Source: Hippasteria phrygiana (Eukaryota; Echinodermata; Asteroidea; Valvatida; Goniasteridae). From it: DNA of 64,000 bases. This document shows, one piece after another, positions 55,532 to 64,000 of the stretch; the stretch's first letter is position 1; each line of letters begins with the position of its first letter. The position numbers were made by a program, and so were the translations under genes. The notes beneath the pieces are model-generated. The model saw only the letters and a list, made by a program, of their open reading frames with translations. It was not told the DNA's origin and did not search any database. The DNA lies in contig JAZGUH010000260.1 of assembly GCA_037893225.1 (NCBI GenBank), forward strand, positions 267,001-331,000. Reading direction: 5' to 3'.

Positions 55532-57057
55532 TGCCTTGGGCTTTCCTCCCACTTCTAAAGATGAACATTCATTAGTATTCCTACTGTCTTCGGGTTTTAG
55601 AGCTACAGTGTGATAGGCACTTCTAAGGAATCTTTGGCTTATTACCAGAAAGAATTTAAATAAAATAGTTCGAAAGCCTGTAGGATTCTGTGGAGAGTAG
55701 ATGATAAAGACTTTTTGTTTAAGAGGTGCATGGGACGCAAACGACCGTATTTTTGGTCCTTTTTTTGGGTGGGGTGTGAGAGGAACCCATGGAAACAAGC
55801 AAGGACATAACACCCAGTCAACATAACAACCCCGGCGGAAATGGAACTCTGATTTTCACAGAGGTCGAAGGCGAGGAAGGGAGCACTTTAACAACATGAA
55901 TCCCTTTTAAAATTGTCCTTCCGCTTCATGATAGCTAAATCAGGCAAATTCTCGCTCCTATTCATCCAAACTAATCACAATTGAAAGCGAACTGAAATGC
56001 CCTTCGGACTACTTGGATTGTATAAAAGAAGTGGCGTCAGTCCGCATTACTATAGTAATAATCAATAATATTGGATAAGCCATCACAATAGTATTTGTCT
56101 GCAGTCTGCACCTTTCCCTCCCACGTTGGCCATTGTACTAACCCCAGCTGTCTTCCGACTCAATGATGACATGTTGAGAGACTTCTAGCTCCATAGAATT
56201 GGTATTTATAGTACCGAAGTAATGACATCAATCAATGCAATGTTTGGAACCAGAATACATTCTAAACTGCATTTGTTTGGAACCAGTTGTCGCGCCAACC
56301 GACGTCAGACTTCGGTACTCTATGCATATGAGGCTGAATTTGAGATGTTTTTTTAACAATCACATCCATGACTCATGAGGGCAGGTATATTTTGATTAAG
56401 TCAGTTGGCCGAATCAGTTATGTGCGTGTTTACAACAATTTACCATTGATTGGGGTCTGAAGTCGACTATTTGTGTCTAGGTCTCTGTTACCGTCGAGAG
56501 TTTACATACGCTTGGAAATTTGTCCTTCAGTTGATCCTGGTGATGTTCTGTTTCTTGCATTTGTTTTATTGTAAAATGTCAGTTTATTAATAAAAGTCAT
56601 GTTTCAAAAGACATTCCTCATGGATATTAATCATTTTGGATTCGGCTCACAACTTTGGGATAAATTGGGAATTTGTTTGCAGGACTTTGGTCAGTGTAAA
56701 CTTCCGACTGCAGCTTTAACCATCGAGTTGAAGTGCACACATGGGAATAGGACAGGTGTAGCGTGAATTTCAGTCACTATGAAATACGGGCTCATTGATA
56801 GCATTGCACATGCCTAAATGAAGATAATTAGGAGAGTGACCGGTCACGTGAGAGGGTCCAACCAATAATAGGGAAAAGGAGTCCGATTTTCATAGAGGTC
56901 CGTTTTTCATATTACACCGGCTACGCCATATTTACGCCGTGTTAAATTAGACGCAGTAGAAATTAACATTTAAGCAGCTACTGACTTTTGTGCTGAAATC
57001 CCTACAGGCTTTGTCGATCTTTCGGCAGAAGACCGTCTGGTACAATGACATGATGTC
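55532..57057. other. No gene recognised; three MITE or repeat copies
   Basis: It contains the CRE-like MITE copy 3 (56208-56322, inverted), a GTTTACAT-ended Tc1-like MITE (56491-56718, right end GTAAACTTCCGACTGCAG), and copy 3 of the 100-bp repeat (56829-56925, inverted). 56755-56820 also matches 41660-41730 (TGTAGCGTGAATTTCA, GAAATACGGGCT). Confidence 0.6.
56208..56322 (-). mobile_element. MITE with CRE-like ends, copy 3
   Basis: A shorter, inverted copy of 3903-4056, with GTACCGAAGTAATGACATCA at the left and CGACGTCAGACTTCGGTACT at the right. The full TGACGTCA is decayed at both ends. Confidence 0.75.
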
Positions 57058-57537
57058 GAATCATATCTTCCCTCACAAGGGGAATGTTTTGGAGTCCCAC
57101 GGAACGTCTCTTTTCAAGTCGGCCATCTTGAATTACGTTCAAAACGAATTCGACGTTTCAAGCAACTGCCTCATTTCTGTTGGTCTATCTACTGTCGAAC
57201 GGGAATCAACAGACACGGTAGAAATTCAATGGAATGTTTGAAGCGAGCCCAAGATGCTACAGTATACAAATAATGAATGTTTATGAGTGCAACGTTAAGA
57301 ATAATTTCATGAGGTGACAGATTGAATGTTCCATTCCACGAGGCGAAGCCGGGTGGAATGGAACATTCCATCTGTCACCGAATGAAATCATTATTATTTC
57401 CATTGCACGAATGTGAAACATTCATTATTTGTTTTATACAACGTCGGAATATATCCTCGACAGATTGCATGCATGGATTTCTTTGTATACAACTCGCCGT
57501 TTTACCTTCTCAGTCCCGCATAAAATCGCGACAAAAA
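57058..57537 (+). repeat. Left arm of near-identical inverted repeat
   Basis: This 480-bp block is repeated in reverse complement at 62335-62805 with very few differences; frames read through both arms give almost identical peptides. It contains unrecognised sequence (57058-57250) followed by the foldback part of the composite element described at 23339. The two arms enclose 4.8 kb that includes both NOX5-like exons. Confidence 0.9.
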
Positions 57538-57988
57538 GTGGTCCAGTTCGGAATCAGTTAAAGCTCAATTGTTGTTCCTGCGTGTCTCGAAAATTCATCT
57601 AATTGTTTGACTGCGTATTACATTTGTTTCTTTGTGTTAGTAGCGTCAGCATCGCCTATACGAGTTCCAATATTTCGTCGTCTGTTAGGAGAACAAACAG
57701 CGGTTCCGGAACATCGTCCTCCATTTTGAATAACGGCCTAGACTGGTTCCCGGTCCCGATATGTATATATTATACATTTGAAGTCCGAAGGACAATGGAG
57801 GGACCGGGAACCAGTCCAATGACAGCCGTGTTGTAGCGCCATTAATAGTGACCGTGAAATTAGGGAAGTTACATCAAACGCCTACCGTTTGATATAACTT
57901 CGCGCCGTGCGATGGAACGAATAATTCAATGCACGTGATCGACGATCCACCGATCAGATGACGGGGATTTATCCAGGCGTTGTATAAT
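57263..57988. mobile_element. Foldback plus Crypton-like composite element, copy 2
   Basis: It aligns with 23339-24005 throughout, including the minus-strand exon, which here has lost its frame. It is interrupted at 57741-57816 by a short palindrome bounded by GACTGGTTCCCGGTCCC and its complement. The foldback portion is also part of the inverted arm at 57058-57537. Confidence 0.75.
57741..57816. mobile_element. Small palindromic element GACTGGTTCCCGGTCCC
   Basis: A 76-bp foldback inserted in the Crypton-like composite; copy 1 at 23339-24005 lacks it. A half copy ending GGACCGGGAACCAGT is at 6371-6415. Confidence 0.7.
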
Positions 57989-58255
57989 CATCAATCAACA
58001 ATGCCAATTTTCTTATTATGGCACTTTTGTATTATGTAACTCGTGCAGGCCTTCGTCTGGCTAGGACGCATGCTTCAAAATAACTTAATACTGATGTTAC
58101 CAACCGCAACCGATGATGTTGAATTGTGCACACTGTGGACATAATTGTATACATGTGTAACTGTTTTATCGGATTACAGACATGCGAAGCAATATCGACA
58201 CCGTATGGTTATAATTTTGCAACTCAGTTTTTGTAGTGCTAAACAAATTGAGAAC
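57989..58255. other. Nothing recognised
   Basis: Short unassigned stretch between two mobile elements. Confidence 0.5.
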
Positions 58256-58485
58256 ACTCTAAAAACTGTGTTCAGCAATTAAACACAATCTTGCTATCAG
58301 TTTGTAAACATGTTTCATTAGATACGGGTCCAATTCCTAATCATTAATGTTTAATGGCTAAACACTATAATATCCGTCAATACGCTAAACATGTTTTGTG
58401 TGTACATGTAAATGTGTTTACAAACAGATAGCAAGAAAGTGTTTAGAAAAGTGTTTAATCGTTAAACACTGTTATTGAAGTGACG
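58256..58485 (+). mobile_element. MITE, AAACA family copy 4
   Basis: A complete copy in the orientation of 1994-2477, with a few insertions in the centre. Confidence 0.8.
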
Positions 58486-58622
58486 GGAAGACAACAACCA
58501 CATTATGAAAAGTCACCAATTACAGCTTTATACCACCATGCCTCGCATTTTTTAGGCGTAATCCAAACCGCTAATTCTGACATTTCTCAGGAATAATTCG
58601 GATAGCCTACAGCTCAGTTATA

Positions 58623-59035
58623 CAGGGTGCCCCCCAACCCCGCCCCCCCCCCCCTCCCTCCCCCCTCCCCCCCAAAAAGGAACGGCATACCTCCGCTACC
58701 CTGAGACTCAAACAACCTATACCAATGCATGGGTAATTCTTTTAAAAGAAAAATGATATCAAGCTCTCCCGATTCGGTCCAGTAGTTTTTGTTCTGGAAC
58801 CTATTTTGTGAAACAAAGTCGGGGGTGTAACAAGTATGCTATCATATTCATTTTCTGCATGGACAAAAAGTGACCCGACTTTGCTTCGCAAAATAGGCTC
58901 TAGAGTAAAAACTACTGGACCGAATCGGGAGGTCTGATTACCATTTTTCTTCTAAAAGGAATCTCCATCCATGGGTACAGGTGGTTTGACTATAAAGGTC
59001 GTAGAAGTATGCCGTACCGTTTGTTTGGGCCACCC
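58623..59035. mobile_element. CAGGGTG-ended foldback element, TA-flanked
   Basis: It begins CAGGGTGCCCC next to TA and ends GGGCCACCCTA next to TA. Arms of about 190 bp are inverted: CGGCATACCTC/GAAGTATGCCG, TCCCGATTCGGTCCAGTAG and complement, CCTATTTTGTGAAACAAAGT and complement. It lies about 100 bp upstream of the first NOX5-like exon, presumably in the preceding intron or upstream region. Confidence 0.75.
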
Positions 59036-59132
59036 TATATAGCCAACAAAGTTGTGGTGATATTGTTTTTCCACTCATAATGTGCGGAGACGAATCATTG
59101 TGTACTCCCTTGGTACTGATCTATTTCGTTAG

Positions 59133-59338
59133 GATTTGGTGACAAAGGTGAAGATGAATTGGCGCAAGGGGATCTATCTTTAAGTGATTTATGGAGCTTT
59201 TTCCCGTTTTACGATAGAAATCTTTTGGACGCCGACACAAAATGGCTTGTGTGGGCGGAATCTCGCTTCGCTTCCATCGCAGGCAAGGATACGGACATAG
59301 ATCGGGAGAGCTTCAAGAATGCACTGGAAGTACGAAAT
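59133..59338 (+). CDS. NADPH oxidase 5-like, internal exon A (EF-hand 1 region)
   Basis: The exon follows a pyrimidine-rich TCTATTTCGTTAG acceptor and ends at AAT|GTAAGT, a consensus donor. Its frame reads, after a split first codon, FGDKGEDELAQGDLSLSDLW and then DTKWLVWAESRFASIAGKDT followed by DIDRESFKNALEVRN. The second half aligns with the start of the NOX5 calcium-binding region (a W-x-x-W-x-x-x-x-F-x-x-IAG-x-D...F-x-x-AL-x-V pattern, known of the family). It joins in phase to exon B at 60770. NOX5 is a membrane flavocytochrome that passes electrons from NADPH to oxygen to make superoxide; its N-terminal EF-hands make it calcium-dependent. The first EF-hand loop is non-canonical, as in the known family. 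The upstream exon was not found; the exon start phase (two bases of a split codon) requires one. DUOX was considered but fits less well. Confidence 0.85.
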
Positions 59339-60769
59339 GTAAGTGGCAAACCCTTATACTAGGGGTGGATGCGTCACAGGGAAATCCTTGAAAGAGACAC
59401 AGGGGTGATTTTCGGCATCTCAAAGCCCGAAACCTAAATGTCGCCAGGGGCAAAGTGATGTAGCCTGCATTTGTGGCGCTCTCAATAGAGAACAATCTCT
59501 CATCCCAAAAAGATATTGATTTATATACCATTGGAAATAACACATCATAATCTTTAAAATGATGAAGGAATTATTAAAATCGGAGCAATATTTTAAAAAG
59601 AGATATATGATTATGATAATTTTAGTTGTATTAGATGATCCAGCAGTATTGTAGAAATCAAGCGATAAAGTTTGTCCTTCATTTCCGCAACGCTAAACGG
59701 TATCTCCTAAAAGTGTCTTTCATTGGTGTATTTGTGGAAATCTCGGTCAGTTCGGCCAATCAATGAAGAGTTTAGATCACAAGCTTTAAATTGATACCAA
59801 GAGGGCTCCTTTGGAAAGCAGTTTACTAAACTGAAATGGACTACCCTCGGTAAAGATTACAATAAATAAAAAATAAATAAAAACAAGTTTGTTATGATTG
59901 CATTCAAAATGGCGATGTACACGAATCGAAAAATAACAAATCTTATGAAGAAAACTTAACACAAATTCCGGTGATTATCAGTGAGTTACCTATAATTACG
60001 AAAATCTATTTGTTTTATATTGTGGACACAGTAGGGTTAGGCATTTATTGAGGAGTACTGGCTTCACCTAAATGAAGCCCCTGAGCTTCATGAAGGACAC
60101 GGGCTTCATTGGCTACATGGTTGGGGCTACAGTTAGGGCTCAGGCTACACTCGGTATGATTGGGGCTACGTGTATGGCTCGGGCTACATAAATACATGGT
60201 TGGGGCTACATTTAGGGCTTGGGCTATATTTAGGTACATGTACATGCATGGTCGGGGCTACATTTATGTGCCAAACTCGCGATTGACTCAATTTGTTTTT
60301 TGCGCCATTTTGCGTCATCCGTACGCAAGGGGTTTTAATTCTCTCCCTTAAACAAGAAAAGATGCACAGAAATGCGATTGCTTTCAATTTGCCGATTTGG
60401 GTCGTGTGGCACTTCCCAGAGTTCAAAAGAAGCTGCTTCAAATCAACAGCAGACTCCTTTTTTAATTTAGGGTAATTATTTTACGTATTAATTTCAGCAT
60501 ATTCCCCTCCCCCGAACAGGGATGTTTGAAAAATGGGAAACTGTCAACATTGTGCGAGATAGCTGAAGGTCGCAGGTTCATATCCCGCTCTTGTCGGTTT
60601 TCTTTGTTCAGTCTCCAAAAAAGAATGTTTTTTAGCTTTGCTCTAGTGGGAAAGCTTGGCTGTTCAATGTCATGGTCAGTCTCTTTGCATATTCTGTTTG
60701 GTCAGATGAGGTTTTGACATTCAAGTATCAAACGTTTTATAATTCTCTTATACCTCCTGGTTTGAAAAG
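59339..60769 (+). other. Intron of the NOX5-like gene (1431 bp)
   Basis: It is bounded by GTAAGT and a TTTGAAAAG acceptor. It contains unassigned AT-rich sequence and a GGGGCTACA-rich minisatellite (60112-60262). No nested gene is recognised; frames at 60160-60475 fall in or near the repeat and carry no motif. Confidence 0.75.
60112..60262 (+). repeat. Intronic GGTTGGGGCTACA minisatellite
   Basis: About four degenerate units of 40-45 bp built from ATGGTTGGGGCTACA, TTAGGGCTYGGGCTACA and spacer. It is inside the NOX5-like intron. Confidence 0.8.
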
Positions 60770-60920
60770 GTATTTTTTGCGGACCGGTTCTTCGATCTTT
60801 TCGACTACGACCACAGCGGGACGGTCTCCCAGCAAGAGATGATGGACGGTCTCTTCCTTCTCACGAAAGGAACACAGGAAGAAAAACTCCGATTCTTTTT
60901 TGATGTCTACGACTTAGACG
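60770..60920 (+). CDS. NADPH oxidase 5-like, internal exon B (EF-hand 2)
   Basis: The exon begins GTATTTTTTGCG after an AAAAG acceptor and ends GACTTAGACG|GTGAGT. In phase with exon A it encodes VFFADRFFDLFDYDHSGTVS and then QQEMMDGLFLLTKGTQEEKL and RFFFDVYDLDG. The loop DYDHSGTVSQQE is a canonical 12-residue EF-hand loop (Asp1, Asp3, Ser5, Gly6, Thr7, Ser9, Glu12). The last residues, DVYDLDG, open the next EF-hand loop, which must be completed by a downstream exon starting in phase 1. In human NOX5 transcripts the known splice variation also falls at this point of the EF-hand region. I found no convincing following exon in the remaining 3 kb, so the rest of the gene (haem, FAD and NADPH parts) probably lies beyond the window. 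Confidence 0.88.
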
Positions 60921-61033
60921 GTGAGTTGACGCCGGGTTTTATACGCCCCTCTATTTTTCTTTGTGGTCGTGTCCACCACACGGGAGGTAAGATTTGTCCA
61001 TAATGAGTTTTATTTTACAGGAATAATATAGAT
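60921..61033 (+). other. Start of next NOX5-like intron
   Basis: It opens with a consensus GTGAGT donor; no features were seen before the mobile element at 61034. Confidence 0.6.
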
Positions 61034-62056
61034 GTTCCCGGCCAATTTCGTAATGTGTTAAAAATCGGTAATTTTCGTCTCAATTTGAATGCACGTCTTC
61101 AATCCCGTTTCAATTCAACGAAAGTTGTTCCAATTCAACGAAAGTTCAATGTTTTCAATGTCCGTGTATTCGGTTTTGAGAAACATGCGGCCAGCACTGG
61201 GTAACGTTACCTGTGCATTCATTTACGCAAGCATGCCTTTTCCATGCAGCCGAGTTCGAGAATACAATTTCGTGAATGTGCAAACAAAAGTAAGGTTTTT
61301 TCATTCAAAATAGCAGATTAAATCACACAATCCTTAACCTGATACAGAATCTGATGAAATCAAGCAGAAATTGAATGAGATGGTGTATAAGGTCATGCAC
61401 AAACTTATCTCTGTCGATGCCTGGCCAGAGAACCTATGGAGGGCCAAAGTCTAACTGTCACAAAATGAACTTGGTCTCAGATGTAGTCAGTTAAAAGGGA
61501 AAGGGATTTGACCGAATGTATGCACAGAGGTGTGATAATATATATAAGTTCTTTATGTTAAAGACTATGTAGGTAAATAATGGAAAAGGAAATAAAATAA
61601 AAATGGAACGAAGAACAAGAAAAAAGCTTGATAATTTCGATCTTAAGATGTTTAATACTCCAACTGCACAGATTTCTTTTTACAACCAATAGTGCATGAT
61701 GCAGCTTAGAATTTCATTCTAAATTGATTTCAGGTATGGCTAATTTGAATGACGGTCAGTAAGGAAAAAGAAACTTTAAATTGCATTTGCTGCAGATGGC
61801 ATTACACTAAAAGTGAAATAGAATTATAGTAAATGTTTGAATTTTGACCTCTAAAAGCGACAAAGAAGTCGTGTAAATGAATCCGATTGGACATAAACGA
61901 AAGGTTCTGCACAAAAACTTAATTTATTGAACTGAAATGGAACGCTCTGGTAGCGAAAATGAAACGCGTGTTCAGAGCGATTCTCAAAATCTCGGCGGAA
62001 TTGAATTAACTTTTTATCCAAATAAATAAACATTTCTCAAAATTGGCCGGGAAAAC
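61034..62056. mobile_element. 1.0-kb element with GTTCCCGGCCAATTT ends
   Basis: The left end GTTCCCGGCCAATTT (61034-61048) and right end AAATTGGCCGGGAAAAC (62040-62056) are inverted. The right end is the exact complement of the terminus at 24968-24984. Subterminal TTCAA/TTGAA words are frequent (for example CAATTCAACGAAAGTT repeated at about 61113 and 61131). No transposase is recognisable inside, so it is probably a non-autonomous relative. Confidence 0.65.
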
Positions 62057-62334
62057 GTCTTCATTCACAAAAATACTCATGGCACAAAATACAAAAAAAT
62101 ATACACAACGATACATTCAAAAATCAATTATCACGGATATTATATCGATAACTTCAGTGGCAATGAAGATTCCATATTCAAAAACGTCGTCTTTAACATA
62201 GACCATGTCTTTGTTGTCACGAGTCATTATCAAAAGATGATGTTCGTCAGGGTGATCTTAATATTTAACAGAGGGGAATGTTTAAAGGAATATTGTATTC
62301 AGATTCTATTGGCCCTGTAGGTTCTTTTTTGTCG

Positions 62335-62805
62335 CGATTTTATGCGGGACTGAGAAGGTAAAACGGCGAGTTGTACACAAAGAAATCCATGCATGCAATC
62401 TGTCGAGGATATATTCCGGCGTTGTATAAAACAAATAATGAATGTTTCACATTCGTGCAATGGAAATAATAATGATTTCATTCGGTGACAGATGGAATGT
62501 TCCATTCCACCCGGCTTCGCCTCGTGGAATGGAACATTCAATCTGTCACCTCATGAAATTATTCTTAACGTTGCACTCATAAACATTCATTATTTGTATA
62601 CTGTAGCATCTTGGGCTCGCTTCAAACATTCCATTGAATTTCTACCGTGTCTGTTGATTCCCGTTCGACAGTAGATAGACCAACAGAAATGAGGCAGTTG
62701 CTTGAAACGTCGAATTCGTTTTGAACGTAATTCAAGATGGCCGACTTGAAAAGAGACGTTCCGTGGGACTCCAAAACATTCCCCTTGTGAGGGAAGATAT
62801 GATTC
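62335..62805 (-). repeat. Right arm of near-identical inverted repeat
   Basis: Reverse complement of 57058-57537. Its outer edge at GATATGATTC (62805) is followed almost at once by the second SINE copy (62809), while the outer flank of the left arm has no SINE. Confidence 0.9.
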
Positions 62806-62808
62806 TTT

Positions 62809-63022
62809 GAACACAGAAAACTGGCACGCGGACGGACGGGATTTGAACCTGCAACCTCCGGAATACCGTACCGGTGCTCTACCAATTGTCAGTATCTTTG
62901 TTCGGGTGGGCGCTAGTCAGAAGTCATAAACCCATAATGCCGTATAGCAGGGCATCACGTCCCAACTTTACGACACAACCTGGGAAACGACATTGTGGGG
63001 ATCACTCAATGAGGATACGACT
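62809..63022 (-). mobile_element. tRNA-derived SINE, copy 2, with internal deletion
   Basis: It matches 2043-2315: GAACCTGCAACCTCCGGAAT, ACCGTACCGGTGCTCTACCA, then directly TTGTCAGTATCTTTGTTCGG and AGTCAGAAGTCATAAACCCA to AATGAGGATACGAC. Relative to copy 1 about 30 bp are missing (the D-arm/acceptor side of the tRNA-like part), between two CCAA words. The tRNA-like part therefore lacks an A box. Confidence 0.75.
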
Positions 63023-64000
63023 GGAACATGTATAGACAAGAATAACAATTATAACCCATGAAGTGAATATTTGCAATAACAAATTCCAATACTCTGGGTT
63101 GCATTATGAACAACACCCGAATGAAACTGGCACCCTTATCCCTAATCAGCAAGTATTTCACGTTCTGCGCGCACTTATTATAGACCAGTGATATAGACGA
63201 GGAAGTAACGTAATGGGCATTTCATGTGACTATAGACTAGTAATAATTTGCTGTGAACACCAAAACTCTTTGTGTCCGAATTAAATATAATATTATAGGT
63301 TCAACCTCATGCAGACAAATCCTATACGGGAATTCGCCGAACAAAATTAGAAGCCATTTTTACGGTGGTGCCGCGCCCGCGTGCAGCCTGCCCGCGTTCT
63401 TTAATTTGATTCGCTTGCGCATTTTGGCAAGTTGTAAACACAACACGTTCATATTTAATTGCAAAATTTCATTTTTGCTCGTTTTGGAACATTGAAGCTA
63501 AATTATTGCGGTTTCCACGAAAAACATATTGCAAGTTTGGAATCTTTAGCTGTAAAACGTTATTTTTTAAAACTTTGTTAAAATACTGCAAACTGATACA
63601 ATCTTTTCATCATTTCAAGTAATTTTATTGATGCTCCATCTCTCAAAATCGGACAAATTCATAAACGTTTGTTAAATCTAATGCACCAGGTGCGTCGTTT
63701 CGATTTCGTTGATAAAATAACAAATATAATAATACGAAGAGACGCTTCATATTTCAGCCTCACAACTTGTTCTTTCCATTAAATCCATAACGTTGCTATG
63801 AACATTCAAACTATCAGACACACTTGTCTCATTTAAAAAGGAGGAGCATTTCTTTCCAGATTGTATATATCGTCCGGTGTAATGATATAACAACGCACCA
63901 AACTTCTTCCTGTAATACATTTTCAACAATTGGTGGTTTCTTTCATATGTTTGTTTCTGCTATTTCTCGTTATCGACTTCGGGAGCACTGGCTTTGTCCT
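63023..64000. other. No gene recognised; one unassigned open stretch
   Basis: The minus strand from about 63965 to 63747 is open for some 70 codons (includes HQLLKMYYRKKFGALLYHYT), ends in a stop at 63747 and could be the last exon of something, but I recognise no family. The composition looks more protein-like than the surroundings. The rest shows nothing. Confidence 0.35.

Noticed and set aside
61345..61453. Candidate third NOX5-like exon after a GATACAG acceptor, reading SDEIKQKLNEMVYKVMHKLI
   Set aside because: The phase would fit exon B, but the resulting EF-hand loop lacks the Gly and final Glu, the frame ends in a stop, and it lies inside a transposon with defined inverted ends.

Overview
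This is a gene-poor stretch of animal nuclear DNA. It is AT-rich, has no bacterial-style operons, and is filled with nested transposable-element relics, foldback elements, microsatellites and long G or C runs. The TE mix (Penelope-like element with GIY-YIG domain, Tc1/mariner-type relics, a THAP-bearing DNA element, hAT-like ends reading CAGGGGCGGATCC, a tRNA-derived SINE) and a NOX5-type gene fragment fit a marine invertebrate. I lean to an invertebrate deuterostome (echinoderm, hemichordate or cephalochordate), but this is inference and I cannot name the species.

The only convincing host gene is at the right end. Two + strand exons (59133-59338 and 60770-60920) join in frame and encode the N-terminal EF-hand region of a NADPH oxidase 5-like protein. 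The other exons of that gene were not found and probably lie outside the window or in unrecognised upstream sequence.

Region by region. 1-8.5 kb: mostly unrecognised DNA with MITEs, a SINE carrying an antisense tRNA-like end inserted in a MITE with a 14-bp target duplication, and a 137-bp palindrome. 8.5-12.9 kb: a nested cluster (internally deleted Tc1-like element, 5'-truncated Penelope-like element with 12-bp target duplication, and an ACGTTG-rich element, the last two inside an older TTAA-ended element). 15.2-21.7 kb: a foldback with an inserted small element, a SINE-like repeat, a 1.3-kb TIR element, pentanucleotide satellites and a hAT-like MITE. 21.7-24.1 kb: a TTAA-ended element split by a THAP-domain DNA transposon and by a foldback/Crypton-like composite. 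25.0-26.3 kb: a dead Tc1/IS630-type transposase. 29.4-37 kb: palindrome, tandem duplication, a Harbinger-like 1.06-kb element, a possible LTR-like promoter region, and a 2.8-kb element with very long inverted arms. 38.1-40.0 kb: a decayed non-LTR retrotransposon. 41.5-57 kb: MITE families, a 0.7-kb direct duplication and an 18-bp minisatellite. 57-63 kb: the NOX5-like exons enclosed by two near-identical 0.47-kb inverted arms.

No intact autonomous transposon was found: every transposase or reverse transcriptase reading frame is truncated, frameshifted or interrupted by stops. All family comparisons within the window were done by eye; names of superfamilies rest on motifs, termini and target duplications, not on a database search.
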